Shown: positions 8,600 to 19,332 of the stretch, one piece after another
Position numbering within the stretch: position 1 is the stretch's first letter
How the letters are laid out: each line of letters starts with the position of its first letter
Assembly (NCBI RefSeq): GCF_004124235.1
Contig: NZ_CP032487.1
Coordinates: 2,914,001 to 2,978,000, forward strand
Source: Yersinia hibernica
GTDB taxonomy: Bacteria > Pseudomonadota > Gammaproteobacteria > Enterobacterales > Enterobacteriaceae
Reading direction: 5' to 3'
Length of the DNA stretch: 64,000 nt
Position numbers and translations under genes: made by a program
The notes under the pieces: model-generated
The model's database searches: none
Seen by the model: only the letters and a program-made list of their open reading frames with translations
Told to the model about the DNA's origin: nothing

Positions 8600-10051
8600 T
8601 TATGGACGATACACTTTCACATTACTATACCCCTGCTCACGCAAATAAAGCGCCTGCAAACGGCTCATCACACCGCGGTCGCAATACAACAGGTAGGTTT
8701 TGCTCTGGTCTAAATCGGCAAATTGCGAACTCAGCTTATAGAAGGGTAGCGCCCGTATTTCAATACCATCCAGCTTGAGTGGCTTTTCATCCTGCTCATC
8801 TGGCGCGCGGATGTCCAGCAATACTTCGCTGTCCGTCAGTTCGGCGACGGTTTCAACTTCAACCAGCTGTTCACGACTTTGCTCGGCGATTTCACGGATG
8901 TCGACATTTTTAGCTTCACTGACCACCCGGTCCAGAATGGAGAAATCAAAGTGAGACTCTTCTTCTTCAATCTTGGCTTTAACCGCTTTCACTGTTGGGC
9001 TTTTGGAAATAACCCCGCAATATTCTGGCATGGTTTTCGCGAAATCTTCGGTGCCGATTTCCCGTGCCAAATTGATGATATGCTCTTTGTCGTGCGAAAT
9101 CAGCGGGCGCAAGATAAGAGTGTCAGAGGCATTATCAATCAAGCGCAAGTTAGTCAGTGTCTGGCTGGACACTTGCCCCAGCGCTTCCCCGGTCACCAAC
9201 GCCTGAACACCGTAACGTTCAGCAACCTGAGATGCAGCACGCACCATCATGCGTTTTAACACCACGCCCATCTGACCGTCTTCGATTTTTTCGAGGATTT
9301 CACCCACTACCGGCTCAAAATCGATAGCAACAAAACGCACCCGATGGGAACTGCCAAAACGATTCCACAAATAATGAGCGACTTGCTTCACGCCAATTTC
9401 ATGGGCGGAGCCACCAAGATTGAAGAAACAATAATGCACCCGGCACCCCCGGCGCATCAGCATATAGCTGGAGACACCCGAGTCAAAACCACCGGAAATC
9501 AGGGATAAAACATCTTCCTGTGTACCAATCGGGAAGCCACCTAATCCCTCATGACGCGCTTTGATAAGTATCAGTTTGTCTTGATCAATCTCTAAATGCA
9601 CAGTGACCTGCGGATGGGTCAGTTTCACTTTGGCACTTTCAATATGTTGATTCAGACCGCCACCGACGTACCGCTCAACATCACCAGAAGAAAATTCATG
9701 CTTACCACGGCGTTTCACCCGGACACAGAAAGTTTTCCCGACCAGTGTTTCACGGTAGGCTGCCAGCGTTTGCTCAAAGATATTGTGCATGTCGGTGTAG
9801 CTGCGGTCTTCCACTTCAAGAATATGGTGGATCCCCGGAACGCGGGTTAGCGCCTCACAAATCTGTGGGCCGAGATTGTCATCTTTGGTGCGGATTTCAA
9901 TATGATCCCAATGACGAACAACCGCAAGAGTATCGTCCTCAAGGTTTTTCAATACGTTGCGGATATTGGTTGTGAGGATCTTAATAAAGCGCAATCGCAC
10001 AGATTGACTCTTGATGGTGATTTCTGGGAACAATTTAATGATAAACTTCAT
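8600..10051 (-). CDS. thiI: tRNA 4-thiouridine sulfurtransferase ThiI
   Basis: ThiI (483 residues) transfers sulfur to uridine 8 of tRNA and to ThiS for the thiazole of thiamin. The N-terminal ferredoxin-like and THUMP domains are followed by the PP-loop ATP site SGGFDS at residues 186-191. The conserved cysteine of EYCGVIS is C345. A C-terminal rhodanese domain carries the persulfide cysteine C457 in LLYCDRG. The rhodanese extension marks this as the long enterobacterial form. It diverges from xseB and converges on pgtA across the 42-bp repeats. Confidence 0.96.
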   Translation of the reverse strand: MKFIIKLFPEITIKSQSVRLRFIKILTTNIRNVLKNLEDDTLAVVRHWDHIEIRTKDDNLGPQICEALTRVPGIHHILEVEDRSYTDMHNIFEQTLAAYRETLVGKTFCVRVKRRGKHEFSSGDVERYVGGGLNQHIESAKVKLTHPQVTVHLEIDQDKLILIKARHEGLGGFPIGTQEDVLSLISGGFDSGVSSYMLMRRGCRVHYCFFNLGGSAHEIGVKQVAHYLWNRFGSSHRVRFVAIDFEPVVGEILEKIEDGQMGVVLKRMMVRAASQVAERYGVQALVTGEALGQVSSQTLTNLRLIDNASDTLILRPLISHDKEHIINLAREIGTEDFAKTMPEYCGVISKSPTVKAVKAKIEEEESHFDFSILDRVVSEAKNVDIREIAEQSREQLVEVETVAELTDSEVLLDIRAPDEQDEKPLKLDGIEIRALPFYKLSSQFADLDQSKTYLLYCDRGVMSRLQALYLREQGYSNVKVYRP

Positions 10052-10325
10052 GGCGGTCTTTAGTTGTCTGGTTATGGAGCGATGGCGTCGCTATTGATAG
10101 CAACAGTCAAAGGCGTTAGCGAAAACATGCAAGCCGTGGAGTATATCACTATATGCTGCGCTGCTGCGTACTAAAAACCAGACTTAAACGCCACGATTTC
10201 CCCTTCATTATCCGCTAGAATAGCAGGTAATAAACTTTTGACCTGAAAAGTTGCTTTCAGCAAGCAGGGAAACGTTTCGCACCATCAAGGTTACGTTTCA
10301 TAAAAATACCGAGTCGAATAAAACT

Positions 10326-10580
10326 ATGCCGAAAAAAGCCGCATCACCTGAAACAAAAGTCGCCAGCTTTGAGACATCGCTCAGTGAACTGGAACAGATA
10401 GTGACTCGCCTCGAGTCCGGTGAACTCCCGCTGGAAGAGGCGTTAAATGAATTTGAACGTGGCGTACAATTAGCACGTATTGGTCAACAGACTCTGCTGC
10501 AAGCCGAACAACGTGTTCAGGTTCTCCTGAGCGACGAAGTAGACGCGCCATTGGCCCCGTTCACGCCGGATGCTGAGTAG
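10326..10580 (+). CDS. xseB: Exodeoxyribonuclease VII small subunit
   Basis: XseB (84 residues) is the small subunit of exonuclease VII, which degrades single-stranded DNA with XseA. The conserved stretch [20 protein letters not shown] and the helix [15 protein letters not shown] are present. The ATG at 10326 was preferred over an in-frame start at 10251 because the product then begins MPKKAASPE like known XseB and has the usual length. It is the first gene of xseB-ispA-dxs; ispA starts four bases after its stop codon. Confidence 0.95.
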   Translation: MPKKAASPETKVASFETSLSELEQIVTRLESGELPLEEALNEFERGVQLARIGQQTLLQAEQRVQVLLSDEVDAPLAPFTPDAE

Positions 10581-10584
10581 CCTT

Positions 10585-11505
10585 ATGTCTAACACCCACT
10601 CCTCAGCTGATTTTAATCAGCAACTTGCCGCGCATCAGCAGCGAGTCAATCAGGCTCTGTTGGATTTCATCGCGCCACTGCCTTTTGCTAACAGTGAATT
10701 AGTCAACGCCATGCGCTATGGTGCCGTGCTAGGCGGCAAACGGCTGCGCCCTTATTTGGTCTACGCCACAGGCCAAATGTTCGGCTTATCACTGGCTAAT
10801 CTGGATGCTCCTGCCGCCGCAATAGAGTGTATCCATGCCTATTCATTGATTCATGATGATTTGCCGGCGATGGATGATGACGATTTGCGCCGTGGTCAGC
10901 CCACTTGCCATGTGAAATTTGGCGAAGCCAATGCGATTTTAGCCGGTGACGCGCTGCAAACCTTGGCCTTCTCTATCTTGGCAGCAGCCCCGATGCCCGA
11001 TGTGGCAGACCAAGACCGGCTGTCGATGATTGCAGAATTAGCCCATGCCAGCGGCGTGGCGGGCATGTGTGGCGGCCAAGCATTAGACCTGGCAGCAGAG
11101 GCACGCCAGATAACACTTGATGACCTCGAAAAAATTCACCGCCATAAAACGGGAGCATTAATCCGTGCCGCAGTTCGCCTTGGCGCGCTGGCCGCTGGCA
11201 CCCCTGGGCGCGAAGCATTGCCATTACTTGACCGCTATGCAAATGCAATCGGCCTGGCCTTTCAGGTACAGGACGATATTTTAGACGTTATCGGTGATAC
11301 CGCTACAATTGGTAAACGTCAGGGAGCCGACCAGCAGCACGGGAAAAGTACTTATCCGGCACTTTTGGGGCTAGATTGCGCTAAAACCAAAGCCATGGAT
11401 TTGTATCAGGAAGCGCTTAGCGCCCTGCATGCGCTGTCGGAACAATCCTATAACATAGCGCCGCTACAGGCGTTAGCCTGTTTTATTATTGAGCGTGATA
11501 ATTAA
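10585..11505 (+). CDS. ispA: Farnesyl diphosphate synthase
   Basis: IspA (306 residues) condenses isopentenyl and dimethylallyl diphosphates to geranyl and then farnesyl diphosphate. The first aspartate-rich motif is DDLPAMDDDD and the second is DDILD, both needed for magnesium-diphosphate binding; GGKRLRP binds the substrate diphosphate. The ATG at 10585 (MSNTHSS) lies just after the xseB stop and was preferred to an in-frame start at 10570 inside xseB. It sits between xseB and dxs in the conserved isoprenoid operon. Confidence 0.95.
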   Translation: MSNTHSSADFNQQLAAHQQRVNQALLDFIAPLPFANSELVNAMRYGAVLGGKRLRPYLVYATGQMFGLSLANLDAPAAAIECIHAYSLIHDDLPAMDDDDLRRGQPTCHVKFGEANAILAGDALQTLAFSILAAAPMPDVADQDRLSMIAELAHASGVAGMCGGQALDLAAEARQITLDDLEKIHRHKTGALIRAAVRLGALAAGTPGREALPLLDRYANAIGLAFQVQDDILDVIGDTATIGKRQGADQQHGKSTYPALLGLDCAKTKAMDLYQEALSALHALSEQSYNIAPLQALACFIIERDN

Positions 11506-11559
11506 AAATATACTGGCAGTTCGTGAATGCCTACTTACCATTTTTGATATGAGCATCGA

Positions 11560-13419
11560 ATGAGTCTTGATATAGCCAAATACCCGACATTGGCACTTGC
11601 ACAGAATCCTGAAGAGCTGCGCATGTTGCCGAAAGAAAGTCTGCCGAAGTTATGTGATGAACTGCGGCAGTATTTGCTTGCCTCCGTCAGCCGCTCCAGT
11701 GGGCATTTTGCTTCTGGATTGGGCGTGGTCGAGCTCACTGTCGCGTTGCATTACGTCTACAACACCCCGTTTGATAGTCTGGTGTGGGACGTCGGCCATC
11801 AAGCTTATCCGCACAAGATATTGACCGGTCGTCGCGAGCAAATAGGTACCATTCGCCAAAAAGATGGCTTGCACCCTTTCCCGTGGCGTGGTGAAAGTGA
11901 ATATGACGTGCTTTCTGTCGGCCATTCTTCAACTTCCATCAGCGCAGGTTTAGGGATGGCGGTGGCGGCGGAGCGTGAGGGCAAAGGGCGGCGTACCGTG
12001 TGTGTCATTGGTGACGGCGCTATTACTGCCGGCATGGCTTTCGAAGCCATGAATCATGCGGGTGACATTCATTCCGACATGCTGGTTATCCTTAACGATA
12101 ACGAAATGTCCATCTCAGAAAACGTAGGCGGCCTGAATAATCATTTGGCCCAGTTATTATCTGGCAAACTCTACGCCAGCCTGCGCGAAGGGGGTAAAAA
12201 GGCATTTTCGGGTTTACCGCCAATTAAGGATTTACTCAAGCGCACTGAAGAACACCTGAAAGGCATGGTGGTGCCAAGTACTTTATTTGAAGAGTTAGGT
12301 TTTAATTACATCGGCCCGGTAGATGGCCATGACGTGCAGGCGTTGACACAAACATTGAAAAACATGCGCAGCCTGAAAGGGCCGCAACTGTTGCATATCA
12401 TGACCAAAAAGGGCAAAGGCTACGCCCCCGCTGAACAAGATCCCATCGGCTGGCATGCAGTACCCAAGTTTGATCCGGCCTCCGGCACGTTGCCGAAAAG
12501 TCAGGGAAGTTTACCCACTTATTCTAAAATCTTTGGTGAATGGTTATGTGAAACTGCCGCCAAAGATAGCCAGTTAATGGCGGTGACTCCCGCAATGCGC
12601 GAAGGCTCGGGGATGGTGCGCTTCTCGCGTGAATATCCGCAGCAGTATTTTGATGTCGCGATTGCTGAGCAACATGCTGTGACTTTCGCCGCGGGTCTGG
12701 CTATTGGTGGTTACAAACCGATTGTCGCCATCTATTCAACTTTCCTGCAACGAGCTTATGACCAGTTAATTCACGATGTGGCGATTCAAAATCTGCCGGT
12801 ATTATTCGCCATTGACCGTGGCGGTTTAGTGGGTGCCGATGGGCAAACCCACCAAGGCGCATTTGATCTTTCATTCATGCGCTGCATCCCTAACATGGTC
12901 ATCATGACCCCGAGTGATGAAAACGAGTGCCGCCAAATGCTGCACACTGGCTATCATCACAATGGGCCGGCGGCAGTGCGTTACCCGCGCGGCAATGGTA
13001 CCGGGGCTGTGTTAACGCCATTAGAAATACTGCCCATTGGGAAAGGGATTGTGCGCCGTGCAGGTGAAAAAGTGGCCATATTATGCTTTGGGACATTACT
13101 CGCTCAGGCACAAATTGTGGCCGACAACCTGAATGCTACCTTGGTGGATATGCGCTTCGTTAAGCCGCTGGATGAAGAGTTGATATTAGAAATAGCGGCC
13201 AGCCACGACATATTGGTGACTGTGGAAGAAAACGCCATTATGGGTGGTGCTGGCAGCGGTGTGAATGAGTTGCTGATGGCCAAACGCCAATTAGTGCCAG
13301 TGTTGAATCTGGGTTTACCAGACCACTTTGTGCCACAAGGTGAACAAGATGAAATGCGCGCCGAATTTGGTCTAGATGCCGCCGGTATACAGCGCCAAAT
13401 TACCGCCTGGCTGCAATAA
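11560..13419 (+). CDS. dxs: 1-deoxy-D-xylulose-5-phosphate synthase
   Basis: Dxs (619 residues) joins pyruvate and glyceraldehyde 3-phosphate with thiamin diphosphate, the first step of the MEP isoprenoid pathway; its product also feeds thiamin and pyridoxal synthesis. Visible are the thiamin-diphosphate motif [13 protein letters not shown], the catalytic-glutamate motif [13 protein letters not shown], and the [15 protein letters not shown] segment. The length matches E. coli. It follows ispA in the same direction and is closed by a clear hairpin terminator. Confidence 0.97.
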   Translation: MSLDIAKYPTLALAQNPEELRMLPKESLPKLCDELRQYLLASVSRSSGHFASGLGVVELTVALHYVYNTPFDSLVWDVGHQAYPHKILTGRREQIGTIRQKDGLHPFPWRGESEYDVLSVGHSSTSISAGLGMAVAAEREGKGRRTVCVIGDGAITAGMAFEAMNHAGDIHSDMLVILNDNEMSISENVGGLNNHLAQLLSGKLYASLREGGKKAFSGLPPIKDLLKRTEEHLKGMVVPSTLFEELGFNYIGPVDGHDVQALTQTLKNMRSLKGPQLLHIMTKKGKGYAPAEQDPIGWHAVPKFDPASGTLPKSQGSLPTYSKIFGEWLCETAAKDSQLMAVTPAMREGSGMVRFSREYPQQYFDVAIAEQHAVTFAAGLAIGGYKPIVAIYSTFLQRAYDQLIHDVAIQNLPVLFAIDRGGLVGADGQTHQGAFDLSFMRCIPNMVIMTPSDENECRQMLHTGYHHNGPAAVRYPRGNGTGAVLTPLEILPIGKGIVRRAGEKVAILCFGTLLAQAQIVADNLNATLVDMRFVKPLDEELILEIAASHDILVTVEENAIMGGAGSGVNELLMAKRQLVPVLNLGLPDHFVPQGEQDEMRAEFGLDAAGIQRQITAWLQ

Positions 13420-13431
13420 TAAGTCGGTTTA

Positions 13432-13462
13432 GGGCATAACCACGCGGTTATGCCTTTGTTCT
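13432..13462 (+). terminator. Terminator after xseB-ispA-dxs
   Basis: GGCATAACC pairs with GGTTATGCC across ACGC, followed by TTTGTTC. It lies 13 bases after dxs and just before the convergent pgpA stop, so it may act in both directions. Confidence 0.8.
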
Positions 13463-13471
13463 AATGGCTAT

Positions 13472-13969
13472 TTAATAAAATAAATCTACTGGCCAATAAT
13501 GCCCGAGAACAAAAATAATCGCAGCAGCAACTACCCCGGCGATAATGTCATCAACCATGATTCCCATGCCGCCGTGAACATTGCGATCAAACCAGCGGAT
13601 TGGCCAGGGCTTCCAGATATCAAAGATACGAAATACCACAAAACCTGCGGCGACCCATTGCCAATCATTGACGGGTAATGCCATCAAGGTAATCCACATA
13701 CCAACAAATTCATCCCAGACGATACTTCCATGGTCATGAACTTGCATATCTTTCGCGGTGCGATGACAAATATAGACACCAATACAGATGCTAAACATCA
13801 CAAACAGAGAATAAAGTTGCCAAGGTAACTGAATCAATAACAGCCAGAAAGGAATGGCAGCCAGCGACCCCATGGTGCCCGGAGCCCATGGCGATAACCC
13901 ACTACCAAAACCCGTCGCCAACAAGTGCCACGGGTTAGATAACCGCAGACGACGTTTAGCTTCATCCAT
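13472..13969 (-). CDS. pgpA: Phosphatidylglycerophosphatase A
   Basis: PgpA (165 residues from this start) is an inner-membrane phosphatase that makes phosphatidylglycerol. It has the family stretches [35 protein letters not shown] and [16 protein letters not shown] and several hydrophobic helices. The ATG at 13969 forms ATGGATGA with the thiL stop codon, a typical coupling overlap, with AGG eight bases upstream. A TTG codon at 13996 would add nine residues (MTISQQVNR, similar to the E. coli N-terminus), so the start is not settled. It is the last gene of the nrdR-to-pgpA cluster. Confidence 0.94.
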   Translation of the reverse strand: MDEAKRRLRLSNPWHLLATGFGSGLSPWAPGTMGSLAAIPFWLLLIQLPWQLYSLFVMFSICIGVYICHRTAKDMQVHDHGSIVWDEFVGMWITLMALPVNDWQWVAAGFVVFRIFDIWKPWPIRWFDRNVHGGMGIMVDDIIAGVVAAAIIFVLGHYWPVDLFY

Positions 13970-14951
13970 GCGATTTACCTGCTGAGAAATGGTCAAAACC
14001 TTGTAAATTCATCTCAACCGCCTTACCCTCATGGAAAAATTTCACCCCTTCAGATTGCGGGCCAATTTGACCAATACAGGTGTAACCTGCCCCGGTATGG
14101 CTCAATGCCACTTTCAGTGCGCCGCGGTTTATCTCCGGTACGGTAAAGCATAATTCATAGTCTTCACCCCCACTCAGTGCCCAGCGCAAAGCTTGATCTG
14201 CATCTACCTGATTTTTTAGAGCATCAGAATAGGGTAAAGCATCCAGCTCAATACGCGCACCACAGTGACTGGCTTTCAGAATATGTTGTAGATCAGAAAT
14301 CAGGCCGTCCGAGATATCAATAGCGGAACTTGCCAGATCGCGTAAAGCCTGCCCCTGCAAGACGCGAGGCTGCGGCCGCAAATGGCGGTGAATCAGTGCA
14401 GCGCGATCCTGTTCATCATCAACCCGCAGCTCATTTTGCAAGATGGCTAAACCAGCAGCGCTGTCCCCCAATGTACCGGTAACATAAATCCAGTCACCAA
14501 TCCGGGCTCCTGCTCGCGTCAATGCGCGCCCTTCCGGGACTAAACCTTGAATGGTCAGGGTCAGACTCAGCGGCCCACGCGTGGTGTCACCACCAATCAA
14601 TTGCATGCCGTAATAATTGAGCTGATCAAACAAGCTATCACTGAATGATTGTAACCAGTCTTCATTAACGCCAGGTAGGGTCAGAGCCAGAGATAGCCAG
14701 GCAGGATCGGCCCCCATCGCGGCTAAATCGCTGAGGTTTACCGCTAAAGATTTGTATCCGAGATCGGCCGGATCAATATCCGGTAGGAAATGAACACCAG
14801 ACACCAGTGTATCTGTACTGATGGCCAACAGCTGTTTCTCTGCCACGGTAAGAAGTGCGCAGTCGTCTCCAATACCCAGCTCTACATCCCGGCGATTACT
14901 TCTAAACCGGTCAAAGTAGCGGGCAATGAGGTCAAATTCGCCACATGCCAT
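13962..14951 (-). CDS. thiL: Thiamine-monophosphate kinase
   Basis: ThiL (329 residues) phosphorylates thiamin monophosphate to the active cofactor thiamin diphosphate. It belongs to the PurM-like ATP-binding superfamily. The N-terminal GIGDDCALL metal and ATP motif, [35 protein letters not shown] and SGGEDYEL are all present. The downstream end overlaps the start of pgpA. The gene is encoded after nusB, the standard enterobacterial order, and supplies the cofactor used by Dxs nearby. Confidence 0.96.
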   Translation of the reverse strand: MACGEFDLIARYFDRFRSNRRDVELGIGDDCALLTVAEKQLLAISTDTLVSGVHFLPDIDPADLGYKSLAVNLSDLAAMGADPAWLSLALTLPGVNEDWLQSFSDSLFDQLNYYGMQLIGGDTTRGPLSLTLTIQGLVPEGRALTRAGARIGDWIYVTGTLGDSAAGLAILQNELRVDDEQDRAALIHRHLRPQPRVLQGQALRDLASSAIDISDGLISDLQHILKASHCGARIELDALPYSDALKNQVDADQALRWALSGGEDYELCFTVPEINRGALKVALSHTGAGYTCIGQIGPQSEGVKFFHEGKAVEMNLQGFDHFSAGKSHG

Positions 14952-15030
14952 AATACAATTCCAGAAATGTTAACTGATCAATAAATTAAGGCCGGAAACC
15001 GGCCCCAATTCAAGTCATTAATGCAACGAA

Positions 15031-15447
15031 TTATTTTCGTTTACGTACCGTCGGAGCCACTTTATCTAACACTCCGTTGACGAACTTATGGCTATCTGCC
15101 GCGCCGAACGTTTTGGCCAGTTCGATAGCTTCATTGATTGCCACTTTATAAGGGACATCATCACGTTTGCTCAGTTCAAACAGTGCAATACGCAGAACTG
15201 CTCTTTCAACCTGACCTAATTCTTCGAGCTGGCGGGAAAGAACAGGCGCCATTAGCGCATCCAGAGATGCGGCGTTAACAGCCACCCCGGACAGCAATTC
15301 GCGAAAATAGGCGATGTCTACATCTTTGACATCCTGCTCCGACAGGAACTGTAATTCAACATCAGCGATGTCGTTTTTAGACAACTGCCAAGAGTAGAGC
15401 GCTTGAACAGCGCACTCACGAGCGCGGCGACGAGCAGCAGGTTTCAC
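15031..15447 (-). CDS. nusB: Transcription antitermination factor NusB
   Basis: NusB (138 residues) binds boxA RNA with NusE (ribosomal protein S10) in rRNA antitermination complexes. The all-helical family signature [19 protein letters not shown] at the N-terminus and [28 protein letters not shown] near the end are visible (the latter quoted in parts of the helix bundle). The start codon is GTG, as in E. coli nusB. It lies 25 bases downstream of ribE in the riboflavin-thiamin cluster. Confidence 0.96.
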   Translation of the reverse strand: MKPAARRRARECAVQALYSWQLSKNDIADVELQFLSEQDVKDVDIAYFRELLSGVAVNAASLDALMAPVLSRQLEELGQVERAVLRIALFELSKRDDVPYKVAINEAIELAKTFGAADSHKFVNGVLDKVAPTVRKRK

Positions 15448-15472
15448 GGAATTCCCCTTAACTTAACTAAAT

Positions 15473-15943
15473 TCAGCCTTTAATGGCTTTGATGACATTA
15501 ATCATTTCAAGCGCGGTCAGGGCAGCTTCGGCCCCTTTATTACCCGCTTTAGTGCCGGCACGCTCAATGGCCTGCTCGATACTTTCTGTGGTCAGCACAC
15601 CGAAAGCTACCGGGATATCGCTGTTCATGGCGACACTTGATAAACCAGAACTCGCTTCACCAGCAACATATTCAAAGTGCGCGGTACCCCCGCGGATAAC
15701 CGTACCCAGCGCAATTACCGCATCGTAACGATTTGTTTTTGCTAACACATTAGCCACCAGCGGCAATTCATAAGCACCCGGCACCCAAACAACCGTAATG
15801 TTGTCATCAGCAACCTGGCCAATACGCTTTAGGGCATCAATTGCACCCTCCAGCAGGCTGTCGTTGATAAAGTTGTTAAAACGCGCAATTGCAATCGCCA
15901 CGCGGGCATTAGGAGTAGCAACAACACCTTCGATAACGTTCAT
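15473..15943 (-). CDS. ribE: 6,7-dimethyl-8-ribityllumazine synthase
   Basis: This 156-residue lumazine synthase (RibE, also called RibH) performs the penultimate step of riboflavin synthesis and forms a 60-subunit shell in many bacteria. The motifs [40 protein letters not shown] and [12 protein letters not shown] are present. The open frame could extend to 16003, but the ATG at 15943 gives the N-terminus MNVIEG and the family length. It is downstream of ribD and upstream of nusB. Confidence 0.96.
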   Translation of the reverse strand: MNVIEGVVATPNARVAIAIARFNNFINDSLLEGAIDALKRIGQVADDNITVVWVPGAYELPLVANVLAKTNRYDAVIALGTVIRGGTAHFEYVAGEASSGLSSVAMNSDIPVAFGVLTTESIEQAIERAGTKAGNKGAEAALTALEMINVIKAIKG

Positions 15944-16078
15944 AGCTTTCCTCAATATGGGTTCATACCCCGCAGGGGGGCGGATTCTATCATATTCTTT
16001 CACGCCCCGCCCCTGCGCATTTGTAAAACGCTGGCAAGACTATGATTAGCAGAGGGAATCCCTGCTGGATAATTTTCG

Positions 16079-17188
16079 TTAATACTTCGGTTTTAAGCGC
16101 AGACGCAAATCCGGCCCCACCCGACGGACGTCGGTGAAGTCAAACTCTGGGGCATCACTGAGCTCTGTTAGCCCAGCCAACTGGCATAACCCACGTGCAT
16201 CGCTGCCTAACAATTTGGGCGCAATATAAAGAATGAGTTCATCAACGACACCGGCCTGCAACAAAGCGCCGGCAAGTTGTGGCCCTGCTTCGACCCAAAC
16301 AGAATTAATTTGCCGCTTGCCCAGCTGCATCATCAATAAGACTAAATCCACGCCATTACCGTGACGGGGCAACAATAATTGCTCGATATTATCAGGCCAT
16401 AACTTCTCATCTGACGCCACTCGAGCCAGCCAGCATGGGCCATCTTGCTGTATTACTTTATGCGTAGGCAAAACGCGGTTATGGCTATCAAGTATAATTC
16501 GTGTTGGCTGGCGTAGCCTGTCTTGAGGATACAGCGCTTGGGTTTTCGCATCTAACTCCTGCCAGCGCACGGTCAGCGAAGGATCGTCGGCCAAAACAGT
16601 GGCGCTGGTGCTAAGGATTGCGGAGCTTTCAGCGCGAAAGCGCTGCACATCCTGGCGCGCCTGGGGCGAAGTTATCCATTGGCTTTCGCCGGAGGCCATT
16701 GCCGTGCGGCCATCCAAAGATGCCGCCATTTTCAGTTGCAAATAAGGAAAGCCAGTGCGCATCCGCTTTAAAAAACCAAGATTAACCGCTTCGGCTTCTG
16801 CCAGCATCAAACCACTCTCTACAGTGACGCCCGCTTGCTTCAATTTATATAAACCGCGCCCGGCGACCTGAGGATTGGGGTCCTGCATCGCAGCCACCAC
16901 ACGCTTGACTCCCGCGGCCAGCAAAGCATCGGCGCAAGGCGGCGTGCGCCCATGGTGACTGCAAGGTTCCAGAGTGACATAAGCGGTCGCGCCATGTGCT
17001 TTCTCACCCGCCATCCTTAAAGCATGCACCTCTGCATGAGGTTCCCCGGCTCGCAGGTGATAACCCTCGCCAACAATCTCACCGTCACGCACCAGGACAC
17101 ACCCGACATTAGGGTTCGGTGGTGTGGTAAAACGCCCCAATCGCGCCAATTCAAAGGCTCGCGCCATATAAAACTCATCGGGCTGCAT
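16079..17188 (-). CDS. ribD: Bifunctional riboflavin deaminase/reductase RibD
   Basis: RibD (369 residues) has an N-terminal zinc deaminase and a C-terminal NADPH reductase that act on consecutive riboflavin intermediates. The deaminase active site is seen as HAEVHAL followed by LEPCSHHGRTPPC, supplying the zinc histidine and cysteines and the catalytic glutamate. The reductase half starts around YLQLKMAASLDGRTA. The size equals the E. coli enzyme. It follows nrdR, and lies 135 bases upstream of ribE. Confidence 0.96.
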   Translation of the reverse strand: MQPDEFYMARAFELARLGRFTTPPNPNVGCVLVRDGEIVGEGYHLRAGEPHAEVHALRMAGEKAHGATAYVTLEPCSHHGRTPPCADALLAAGVKRVVAAMQDPNPQVAGRGLYKLKQAGVTVESGLMLAEAEAVNLGFLKRMRTGFPYLQLKMAASLDGRTAMASGESQWITSPQARQDVQRFRAESSAILSTSATVLADDPSLTVRWQELDAKTQALYPQDRLRQPTRIILDSHNRVLPTHKVIQQDGPCWLARVASDEKLWPDNIEQLLLPRHGNGVDLVLLMMQLGKRQINSVWVEAGPQLAGALLQAGVVDELILYIAPKLLGSDARGLCQLAGLTELSDAPEFDFTDVRRVGPDLRLRLKPKY

Positions 17189-17251
17189 GGCTTTCCTTTC
17201 TTTTATGCTGTGACAATTAGCACCGTGCTAGCGGCGTAGCAATTTTACTCG

Positions 17252-17701
17252 CTAATCTTGCAAGCGGGCGATTTCTTCGCCAAATTCGCGAATATCTTCA
17301 AAACTGCGATAGACCGAGGCAAAGCGGATATAAGCCACTTTATCCAAGCGTTTCAATGCTTCCATCACCAAATTGCCGACCATCTTGGTCGGCACTTCAC
17401 GTTCACCTGTGGCGCGTAATTGAGATTTGATGTGGCTGATGGCAGTTTCGACATCATCCGAGCTAACCGGGCGTTTTTCGAGTGCTTTAAGCATGCCACG
17501 CCGTAATTTTTCTTCATTGAAGGGTTCGCGCACATCATCACTTTTAATGACGCGCGGCAGCACCAATTCAGCCACTTCGAAAGTAGTAAAACGTTCATTA
17601 CAATCTAAACACTGGCGGCGACGGCGCACTTGCGAACCATCGCTCACCAGACGGGAGTCAATGACTTTGGTATCCACAGCGGCACAAAACGGGCAATGCA
17701 T
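17252..17701 (-). CDS. nrdR: Ribonucleotide reductase repressor NrdR
   Basis: NrdR (149 residues) represses ribonucleotide reductase genes in response to ATP and dATP. A zinc ribbon has cysteines C3, C6, C31 and C34, with the [17 protein letters not shown] segment, and is followed by an ATP-cone domain ([10 protein letters not shown] onward). It is the first gene of the minus-strand cluster nrdR-ribD-ribE-nusB-thiL-pgpA. No NrdR box was seen near it. Confidence 0.97.
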   Translation of the reverse strand: MHCPFCAAVDTKVIDSRLVSDGSQVRRRRQCLDCNERFTTFEVAELVLPRVIKSDDVREPFNEEKLRRGMLKALEKRPVSSDDVETAISHIKSQLRATGEREVPTKMVGNLVMEALKRLDKVAYIRFASVYRSFEDIREFGEEIARLQD

Positions 17702-17794
17702 AGCGCTTCCTGATGGGTGAACTTAAACTTAGTTATAGTTTACCGCGAACTGCCGCGACAACAAAGGGCGGAAGCGGCAGTTTATGTCGATCAA

Positions 17795-19000
17795 CTATGA
17801 CGAAAGCTTCGGCTCATCGGATTTAGACTCAAGGGGCTTCAACCATTCCTTTTGCAGTTCTAACCAAACTTTACGATCCGGCGATAACACATTGAGAGGG
17901 TCAAAAGGATATTGAACCGGCGTACCCTGAACTAACAAATGAGAAACCAATTCATAAAGCCATGAGGATTTCATCACATTATCGTAGTTTGGTTTTTTAC
18001 TTAATTCAGTTATTAATCGATTCAATTCTGACAGATTATTTTCAAGCTGCGTTTTTTTATCCTGCTTCTCTTTAGAGATTGCCGGGAATAGAAAAGCGGA
18101 GATAGCATTTGCTAGCCGCGTCCAAATATTTTCTAGCGGATACAACAACTCACTTCTTGCCGTATTTATCATATCTCGTACATCAGGAATTATCTTATTT
18201 TCAAGATGATTTAATTTATCAAATGTAGATGGTAGCAAATCCAAATTTGAGTTTATCGCCTCAATATAGGCTCTATTTTTATTATTTAACCGCTCAAGTT
18301 GAAGTTTGAATTCATTCAATTCATCATTATTCAATACAACGCCTTCAGGTATGATATTTTTAAGCTTGCCAACATCCGCCACTTTTTCAGTTTTAGAGAA
18401 TTCAGTGTTGTACATTGATACCAAAGCATAAGTTACCCTATGAAGATCTTCCAACGCGATAAATTCTTCATTTGCGTTTTTTATCGCTTCCTTTGTTTTA
18501 TTAATAATAGTTTCTTTCTCTTTTTCAGTTCCCAAACCCTCCAAAAATTGGGCTTTTATTTTAATTTCGTGTTGTCTAACCCCCTGTTCAACCGCAGATG
18601 GTGTCAATGCAGCTTCTGAGTCAGAAAAATATTTATGGACCAACTTATAACATTTTTCTGATTGAGTAATTAAACGATACTCTTTACCAATCACTGAATT
18701 TTCGTCTCTAATCAATGCACTTAAATTATCAATAAATACTTTATTTCTGTCTGTCCCCTTACTTTTATCAAGGTAGGCATTAACATTATCGATAACATTA
18801 TCAATATTAGGGCTTTTTGTTATTTTTCCTATACATTTACTTATCTTTGATTTTTTATCAAAATATATTTTACTAAATTCCTGTATTATTTCCACTTTAA
18901 TGTCATTCAATAAATTACTGTTTTTTTCGTTATCAATTACTTGAGGTGAATGGAATGACGAATTAATATTCGCAATAACAATTTTGGCAAGCAAACACAT
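17795..19000 (-). CDS. Orphan AT-rich protein of unknown function
   Basis: I do not recognise this protein (401 residues from this start). It is lysine-, asparagine- and isoleucine-rich, mostly helical in appearance, with likely coiled-coil stretches such as ELNEFKLQLERLNNKNRAYIEA and KKTQLENNLSELNRLITELSKK (split across the C-terminal half). No enzyme motif or clear membrane segment is seen, and the short N-terminus MCLLAKIVIANI is at best a weak signal. The start at 19000 was preferred over an ATG at 19033 because AAGGGG lies seven bases upstream of it. Its base composition is plainly more AT-rich than its core neighbours nrdR and secF, which suggests acquisition by transfer. It lies alone at a position where E. 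coli has other genes. Confidence 0.7.
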   Translation of the reverse strand: MCLLAKIVIANINSSFHSPQVIDNEKNSNLLNDIKVEIIQEFSKIYFDKKSKISKCIGKITKSPNIDNVIDNVNAYLDKSKGTDRNKVFIDNLSALIRDENSVIGKEYRLITQSEKCYKLVHKYFSDSEAALTPSAVEQGVRQHEIKIKAQFLEGLGTEKEKETIINKTKEAIKNANEEFIALEDLHRVTYALVSMYNTEFSKTEKVADVGKLKNIIPEGVVLNNDELNEFKLQLERLNNKNRAYIEAINSNLDLLPSTFDKLNHLENKIIPDVRDMINTARSELLYPLENIWTRLANAISAFLFPAISKEKQDKKTQLENNLSELNRLITELSKKPNYDNVMKSSWLYELVSHLLVQGTPVQYPFDPLNVLSPDRKVWLELQKEWLKPLESKSDEPKLSS

Positions 19001-19270
19001 CAATAACCCCTTATTTTTTAATGGAATATTCATACATGATATAGAACATCTCTTATGAACATTATTAAATAATTGAGGAATTAACTATCAAATCAATGCT
19101 ATAACTTCCAGAATACATCAGCTTAATGATCTTTTATTCTTATTAATTAGAACTTGTAAGTTTAAATAAAATAACAGTTACATCAATAATAACTATATTA
19201 ATTGAGATAATAGCAAAGAACAACGTAACAATGCTATTTCATAGGGAATCTAACGCAACCAATCAGCAAT

Positions 19271-19308
19271 AAAAAAGCCCTGATACCGCTTTAACGGTGT
19301 CAGGGCTT
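19271..19308 (-). terminator. Terminator of yajC-secD-secF
   Basis: On the minus strand GCCCTGACACCG pairs with CGGTATCAGGGC (one mismatch) around TTAAAG-type loop bases and is followed by a run of six T. It lies 25 bases downstream of the secF stop. The remaining 19034-19270 is AT-rich upstream sequence of the orphan gene with no other gene seen. Confidence 0.85.
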
Positions 19309-19332
19309 CGTGCGTATTACCGCTTTACACTA

